Assembly (NCBI GenBank): GCA_003141795.1
Contig: PLNO01000388.1
Location: 21,162 to 38,647, forward strand
Direction: 5' to 3'
Source: Spirochaetaceae bacterium
Lineage (GTDB): Bacteria; Spirochaetota; Spirochaetia; SZUA-6; Fen-1364
Length of the DNA stretch: 17,486 nucleotides
Positions 13,824 to 17,486 of this stretch are shown one piece after another (positions within the stretch are counted from its first letter, which is position 1; each line of letters starts with the position of its first letter). The translations under genes were made by a program, and so were the position numbers. The notes beneath the pieces are model-generated. The model was not told the DNA's origin. It searched no databases and saw only the letters and a list, made by a program, of their open reading frames with translations.

Positions 13824-13852
13824 GTCTGCGCAATACGTGCTATTGCGCAGAC
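13824..13852 (+). promoter_or_regulatory. Strong stem-loop between binding-protein and permease genes
   Basis: GTCTGCGCAATA (13824-13835) pairs perfectly with TATTGCGCAGAC (13841-13852) around a 5-base loop. It lies 24 bases after the binding-protein stop and 40 before the permease ATG, without a T run. Such hairpins commonly stabilise the upstream message and attenuate the permeases, raising the ratio of binding protein to membrane parts. Confidence 0.7.
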
Positions 13853-13892
13853 CTCGAAAACCGCTTAGAACAGGAGCATTCGCATTTTCACA

Positions 13893-14798
13893 ATGGAGAA
13901 GCCCAGCAACCCGATGATCTCCCGCAGGTTCAGGCGTCTCATGACCCCGTATCTGTACCAGGCGCCTGCGCTCATCCTCCTCGTGCTGCTCATGCTCGTC
14001 CCTATCGTGAGCGTCGTCCGCAATTCCCTGATGGACAACGTCATCACGAACAAGCACCCGGTGTTCGTAGGCCTGCAGAACTACGGGACGGTGGTGTCCG
14101 ACGGGACGTTCAGGATATCGGTGGGCAACACCCTGTACTTCACCGTCGTGAGCGTGGTATTCCACCTGATTGTGGGATTGGGTTTCGCCTTGCTATTGAA
14201 CGCCAGAGCAGCCAATCCCGTCATCAAGAGCATATTCAGGGTCTTCTACATCATGCCATGGGTATTCACGGCGACCATCATCGCGATCATCTGGCGCCTC
14301 CTGCTGAATCCGAGCGGAATCATCAACTACGTTCTGCAGGTCTTGAATATATCGAGCGCCAACACGGAATGGTTCTCCTCCTCGTCCACCGCGCTGCATG
14401 CGCTCACATTCGTGAACATCTGGGCAGGATATCCCTTTTACATGGTCAGCTTGCTCGCGGGACTTCAGGGGATCCCGGAGGAGCTCTACGAGGCTGCTAC
14501 GATCGACGGCGCGAATGAGACGCAGAAGTTCTTGCACATCACGGTACCGCGGCTCTCGCCGGTCATCATCAGCATCTCCATGCTCGACTTCATATGGACG
14601 ATGCAGGTTTTTCCACTCGTCTGGATGACGACGGGCGGCGGTCCCATCCACGCGACGGAAATGCTGGGCACCTATACGTACAAGCTTGCCTTCAGTACGT
14701 TCAAGTTCTCCCTCGCATCCGCCAGCGCAGTGATCATCCTTGCCCTTTCCCTGTGCGTGGCGTTTTTCTACGTGCGGCATCAGAAGGCGACGGATTAG
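13893..14798 (+). CDS. Sugar ABC transporter permease, MalF/UgpA type
   Basis: A 301-residue inner-membrane protein with about six transmembrane segments, the first at residues 22-42 (YQAPALILLVLLMLVPIVSV). The conserved EAA loop that docks the ATPase is ELYEAATIDGAN at 197-208, followed by FLHITVPRLSP. This places it in the MalF/UgpA branch of carbohydrate permeases. It pairs with the MalG-like permease directly downstream to form the channel. The nearest ribosome-like sequence, CAGGAG at 13871-13876, is 16 bases from the ATG, an unusually long gap, so translation may be weak. This matches the hairpin upstream that probably lowers permease expression. Confidence 0.95.
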   Translation: MEKPSNPMISRRFRRLMTPYLYQAPALILLVLLMLVPIVSVVRNSLMDNVITNKHPVFVGLQNYGTVVSDGTFRISVGNTLYFTVVSVVFHLIVGLGFALLLNARAANPVIKSIFRVFYIMPWVFTATIIAIIWRLLLNPSGIINYVLQVLNISSANTEWFSSSSTALHALTFVNIWAGYPFYMVSLLAGLQGIPEELYEAATIDGANETQKFLHITVPRLSPVIISISMLDFIWTMQVFPLVWMTTGGGPIHATEMLGTYTYKLAFSTFKFSLASASAVIILALSLCVAFFYVRHQKATD

Positions 14799-14801
14799 GT
14801 C

Positions 14802-15644
14802 ATGGTGAGGCCCACGGGAAGGAAATGGCTGCTTCTCTTGCTGACCTATGCGGGGCTCTTGATCGGCCTCGTTTATGCCGGCTTCCCCGTCTTGTGGATG
14901 TTCCTCAGCTCTATCAAGTCCAATACGGAGATCTTCTCCGTCCCGCCGAAGCTCTTTCCGAAAGTCCTGACGCTGCATGCGTATCAGACGATCCTCGGCG
15001 ATTCATCGAAAGTCCGTTTCTTCCTCAACAGCTACCTGGTTGCCACCGTCGTCACCCTCCTGACCTTGTTCGTGGCCATCCTCTCGGGATACGGCTTCAG
15101 CCGTTACACGTTCAAGCTGAAGAAGCCGCTGAATCTCTTTATCATCAGCACGCAGACGGTTCCCCCCATCACCCTCCTGATTCCCTATTTCGGGCTCGTC
15201 GTCGCGTTCAGGATGTACAATACGTACTTCGCCCTGATCTTCACGTACATGGTGTTCACCCTGCCATACGCGATCCTCATGATGACGGGCTATTTCAATA
15301 CCTTGCCAAGGGAGATCGATGAGGCGGTGACAATCGACGGAGGGTCGAGCTTCTTTGCCCTCCGTCGGGTGCTGGTGCCAATCTCGGTTCCCGGAATCGT
15401 TGCAACGGGAGTGTACACGTTCCTTCTTGCATGGAACGAGTTCCTCTTCGCCCTCACGCTCACCAAGACGACGGACATGCGCACCGTGCCGATTGGCATT
15501 CAGCAGTTGATGGGACAGCATGCCTACGAATGGAACGAGATGATGGCGATGAGCATGCTGGGGTCCATCCCCATCCTCATTCTTTTCCTGGTCGCTCAGC
15601 GCTATTTCATCGCGGGCATGACTGCCGGGTCCGTTAAAAGCTGA
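14802..15644 (+). CDS. Sugar ABC transporter permease, MalG/UgpE type
   Basis: A 280-residue inner-membrane permease with about six transmembrane segments. The first is at residues 9-35. The region 36-60 (SIKSNTEIFSVPPKLFP) is the usual MalG-branch periplasmic stretch. The EAA loop is EIDEAVTIDGGSSFFALRRV at 171-190, followed by LVPISVPG. It starts three bases after the stop of the first permease, so the two are translationally coupled. No ATPase gene follows. The energy-coupling subunit must come from elsewhere in the genome, as with shared MsmX/UgpC-type ATPases. No clear terminator lies in the 49 bases before the next gene. Confidence 0.95.
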   Translation: MVRPTGRKWLLLLLTYAGLLIGLVYAGFPVLWMFLSSIKSNTEIFSVPPKLFPKVLTLHAYQTILGDSSKVRFFLNSYLVATVVTLLTLFVAILSGYGFSRYTFKLKKPLNLFIISTQTVPPITLLIPYFGLVVAFRMYNTYFALIFTYMVFTLPYAILMMTGYFNTLPREIDEAVTIDGGSSFFALRRVLVPISVPGIVATGVYTFLLAWNEFLFALTLTKTTDMRTVPIGIQQLMGQHAYEWNEMMAMSMLGSIPILILFLVAQRYFIAGMTAGSVKS

Positions 15645-15693
15645 CCTCCGGGAATCCTTGCTCACGGGGCTGGCCGTGGAGTACCTTCTCCCC

Positions 15694-17133
15694 ATGAAAA
15701 ACTCAAGCAGGATGCAACGAGCGCCGCGGTCCACGGCCGCACCCCACGCCGCCGTTCCTCCCGCGGGAACGATCCACCGCTCGATCGATCTCCTCCGGAC
15801 GGCGCTCGATGAACTTGACGCACCGATGCCGCTGCGGGAGGTGGAACGTGTGGCGATCATGATCAACGAGGCCATGAGCGCGCAGGCACGGAGCTTTCAC
15901 ACGCCGGCTCACGTCTTCGACCTTGTCGATCCCGGCAACCCTCACACGACCCTGGCTGCGCTCTTCCATGACCTGGTCTACCATCAGGTGGACCACGGAT
16001 TCACCTCCAGGATCGCCGAGCTGGTGGAGGCGGACATCGAACGCCGCGACGGCGCCCTCTGGCTCCGTCCCCGCGTCGCATCCGGCGACCGTCAGATCGC
16101 CCTTGCCATGTCCGTGTTCGGGCTTTCGCCCGGCCAGAGGCTCGATCCCTATGGCGGCATGAACGAGTTCCTGAGCGCGCTCGTCATGCTGAGAGAGCTC
16201 GGGGCCGCGGTCAAGGAGGCGGACCTGGCGCTCGCCGTCGGGTGCATCGAGCAGACGATCCCCTTCCGAGGACCCGATACGCGGGGCAGAACCCCCGCCC
16301 AGAGACTCGAGGAGCGCCTCATAGAGGCGAATCGCGCGCTCGGCCTCGGGCTCTCGGAGGAGAGGATCCAGGAGGGGGCGGGGTGGGCGGTCGGCTTTGC
16401 AAATCGGGATGTGGCGAACTTCGCGGAGGAGGACGTCGGCAGGTTCCTCGACAACACCTGGAAGCTCCTTCCGGAAAGCAATCCTGCGCTCCGTACGCAG
16501 GGGGTCTACTCCATCCGCAGCTACCGCGCCGCTCTCCAGGGCATGGAGGGGTTCCTGCGCGCCCTGGATCCACGGACCATCTTTGCCTGCCACCGCGAGG
16601 TCCCCTCCGCCGCGGAGCACGCGCGCATGGAGCAGAGGGCGGAAAGAAATGTCGCTGCCGCGCGCGAATACCTCGGGGTGAAGCTTCTTGCAGCAGCGGT
16701 CCTCGAGGCGCTTGCTGAGATCAGCGGCGGCGACGCCCCGATAGCCTACTTCATGGGGGAGCTCGACGTGAAGGAAAAGGGGGGGAGGCTCGAAGACTAC
16801 CTTCCTTTCCGATCGTCGAAGTCCGCCGCGTTGCCCCAGGGCCGGCAGCTCGACCCGACGCTTCACGGTTTGCTCGCCAAGGGACGGGCGAGTGCCTCCC
16901 TTTTCGACCTTCAGAACTCGCCGCTCGCCCTTTTTATCGGGGAAAGCGTCGGTACGGACGGCGTCTTCGAATCCCTCGCGGCGGCACGCCGGATGTTCGC
17001 GGGAGAAATCGTGCCCCGAGCTTTCCTGCAAAGCCTCCCCGGCGGCGTTGTCGCCGCCATCGCCGAAGCGTGCGCCCGCATGGCATTCGCGCGCAGCGAA
17101 GAGCTTCTGGAGTATGCGGTGGAGCGCAGGTGA
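15694..17133 (+). CDS. HD-like metal-binding protein of unknown function
   Basis: A 479-residue soluble protein. Near the N-terminus, ARSFHTPAHVFDL (His69, His73) followed by LAALFHDLVYHQVD (His92-Asp93) has the layout of an HD-superfamily phosphohydrolase metal site. It resembles the small predicted HD hydrolases with Y/FH...H and FHD.VY. The segments QALAMSVFGLSPGQ, GGMNEFLSALVMLREL and AVGCIEQTIPFRGPD follow. They are consistent with one long helical domain in which a bacterium could sense or cleave a nucleotide or phosphoester. The last 150 residues are unfamiliar. I use ATG 15694; TTG 15658 and GTG 15676 are in frame, and none has a strong ribosome site. It follows the permease by 49 bases, but nothing ties it to sugar uptake. 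Confidence 0.65.
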   Translation: MKNSSRMQRAPRSTAAPHAAVPPAGTIHRSIDLLRTALDELDAPMPLREVERVAIMINEAMSAQARSFHTPAHVFDLVDPGNPHTTLAALFHDLVYHQVDHGFTSRIAELVEADIERRDGALWLRPRVASGDRQIALAMSVFGLSPGQRLDPYGGMNEFLSALVMLRELGAAVKEADLALAVGCIEQTIPFRGPDTRGRTPAQRLEERLIEANRALGLGLSEERIQEGAGWAVGFANRDVANFAEEDVGRFLDNTWKLLPESNPALRTQGVYSIRSYRAALQGMEGFLRALDPRTIFACHREVPSAAEHARMEQRAERNVAAAREYLGVKLLAAAVLEALAEISGGDAPIAYFMGELDVKEKGGRLEDYLPFRSSKSAALPQGRQLDPTLHGLLAKGRASASLFDLQNSPLALFIGESVGTDGVFESLAAARRMFAGEIVPRAFLQSLPGGVVAAIAEACARMAFARSEELLEYAVERR

Positions 17134-17187
17134 GAACGCGAATCGTGGCGGCGTGAAATCGTGCGGCGCCGGTGCTGAAAGCCCGGC

Positions 17188-17486
17188 TCAGCTCCGCCCT
17201 CGGTCCAGGAAGGATCTGATCTCGTCTTCCACGGAGCTCATCTCGTAGGGCTTTTTGATGATTCCCATGACGCCGGTGGAAAGGAGCTCCTTCGTCTGGT
17301 CGTCGGTGCCGTACCCTGTCGCGAATATGGCTCTGATGCCGGGGTTCATCTCTTTCAGCTTCAGGTAGGTTTCCCGGCCGCCGAGGTTCGGCATGATCAG
17401 GTCGATCAGGACCATGTCGATCGTGCTGCCGTGCTTCTTGTACAGCTCGAGTGCCTCCAAGCCATCTACTGCCTCGATCACCGTGT
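17188..17486 (-). CDS. Response-regulator receiver domain, C-terminal part
   Basis: The frame runs off the right edge, so the N-terminus is missing. About 98 residues of a CheY-like receiver domain remain, and they end the protein. The phospho-acceptor Asp lies in MVLIDLIMPNLGG. The conserved Thr is in AIFATGYG and the conserved Lys in GIIKKPYE, with the closing helix VEDEIRSFLDRG. With nothing after the receiver, it is either a single-domain regulator or the tail of a hybrid histidine kinase. The phrase TVIEAVDGLEALELY at its visible start is common in the latter. It converges on the HD-like gene, with 54 bases between the stops and no strong terminator seen. Confidence 0.88.
   Translation of the reverse strand, partial: TVIEAVDGLEALELYKKHGSTIDMVLIDLIMPNLGGRETYLKLKEMNPGIRAIFATGYGTDDQTKELLSTGVMGIIKKPYEMSSVEDEIRSFLDRGRS

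Noticed and set aside
12609..14165. Long antisense open frame of 518 codons opposite the binding protein and permease
   Set aside because: It mirrors two confident plus-strand genes in a GC-rich region. The translation is full of His, Arg and Asp without domain signals.
15703..17031. Long antisense open frame of 442 codons opposite the HD-like gene
   Set aside because: Low-complexity Arg/Gly/Glu composition, while the plus frame has an ordered metal motif.
1..17486. CRISPR array, tRNA or rRNA genes
   Set aside because: No regularly spaced repeats and no recognisable RNA gene sequences were found by eye on either strand.

Overview
The window looks like a chromosomal segment of a free-living or commensal Gram-negative bacterium, most likely a spirochaete. 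The placement is inference. It rests on a fairly GC-rich genome, signal-peptide proteins including one outer-membrane-like protein, a sugar ABC transporter beside a DeoR regulator, and an integrase remnant of a kind I associate with spirochaetes. No rRNA, tRNA or CRISPR array was seen.

Left part (1-6340), accessory and partly degraded. It opens with the 3' part of an isochorismatase-family hydrolase. Next come an intact UlaG-like metallo-beta-lactamase-fold hydrolase and a frameshifted second copy of the isochorismatase tail. A DUF4180 gene is followed by about 1.2 kb without an intact gene. That stretch holds the last 36 codons of an RND efflux pump (minus), an unidentified coding-like tail (plus) and a piece of a tyrosine recombinase (minus). 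Then comes a clean divergent pair, an NmrA-like NAD(P)-binding protein (minus) and a TetR regulator (plus), separated by two near-perfect palindromic operators. After it lie a truncated Imm-5-like immunity gene, a GNAT acetyltransferase and a full-length Imm-5-like gene whose first 190 bp match the truncated copy at about 86%.

Middle part (6367-9257), all minus strand. In transcription order it holds a glycine-rich outer-membrane-like protein, a VasI/TagO-like exported protein, a DUF1801 protein and an M28-type metallopeptidase with membrane segments inside its catalytic domain. The last two overlap or nearly touch.

Right part (9404-15644), a sugar-use locus with two divergent operons. The minus operon encodes a kinase of the ADP-dependent phosphofructokinase/glucokinase family, a class II ketose-bisphosphate aldolase and a DeoR regulator. 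The plus operon encodes a sugar-binding lipid-free periplasmic protein and two permeases, without an ATPase. The 239-bp region between them contains a recognisable sigma70-type promoter for each side plus inverted repeats suited to the DeoR protein. The simplest reading is uptake of a sugar, conversion to a phosphorylated ketose, phosphorylation by the kinase and cleavage by the aldolase to triose phosphate plus an aldehyde. The substrate cannot be read from the sequence.

The right edge has a 479-residue HD-like protein of unknown function and the C-terminal receiver domain of a response regulator or hybrid kinase that runs off the window.
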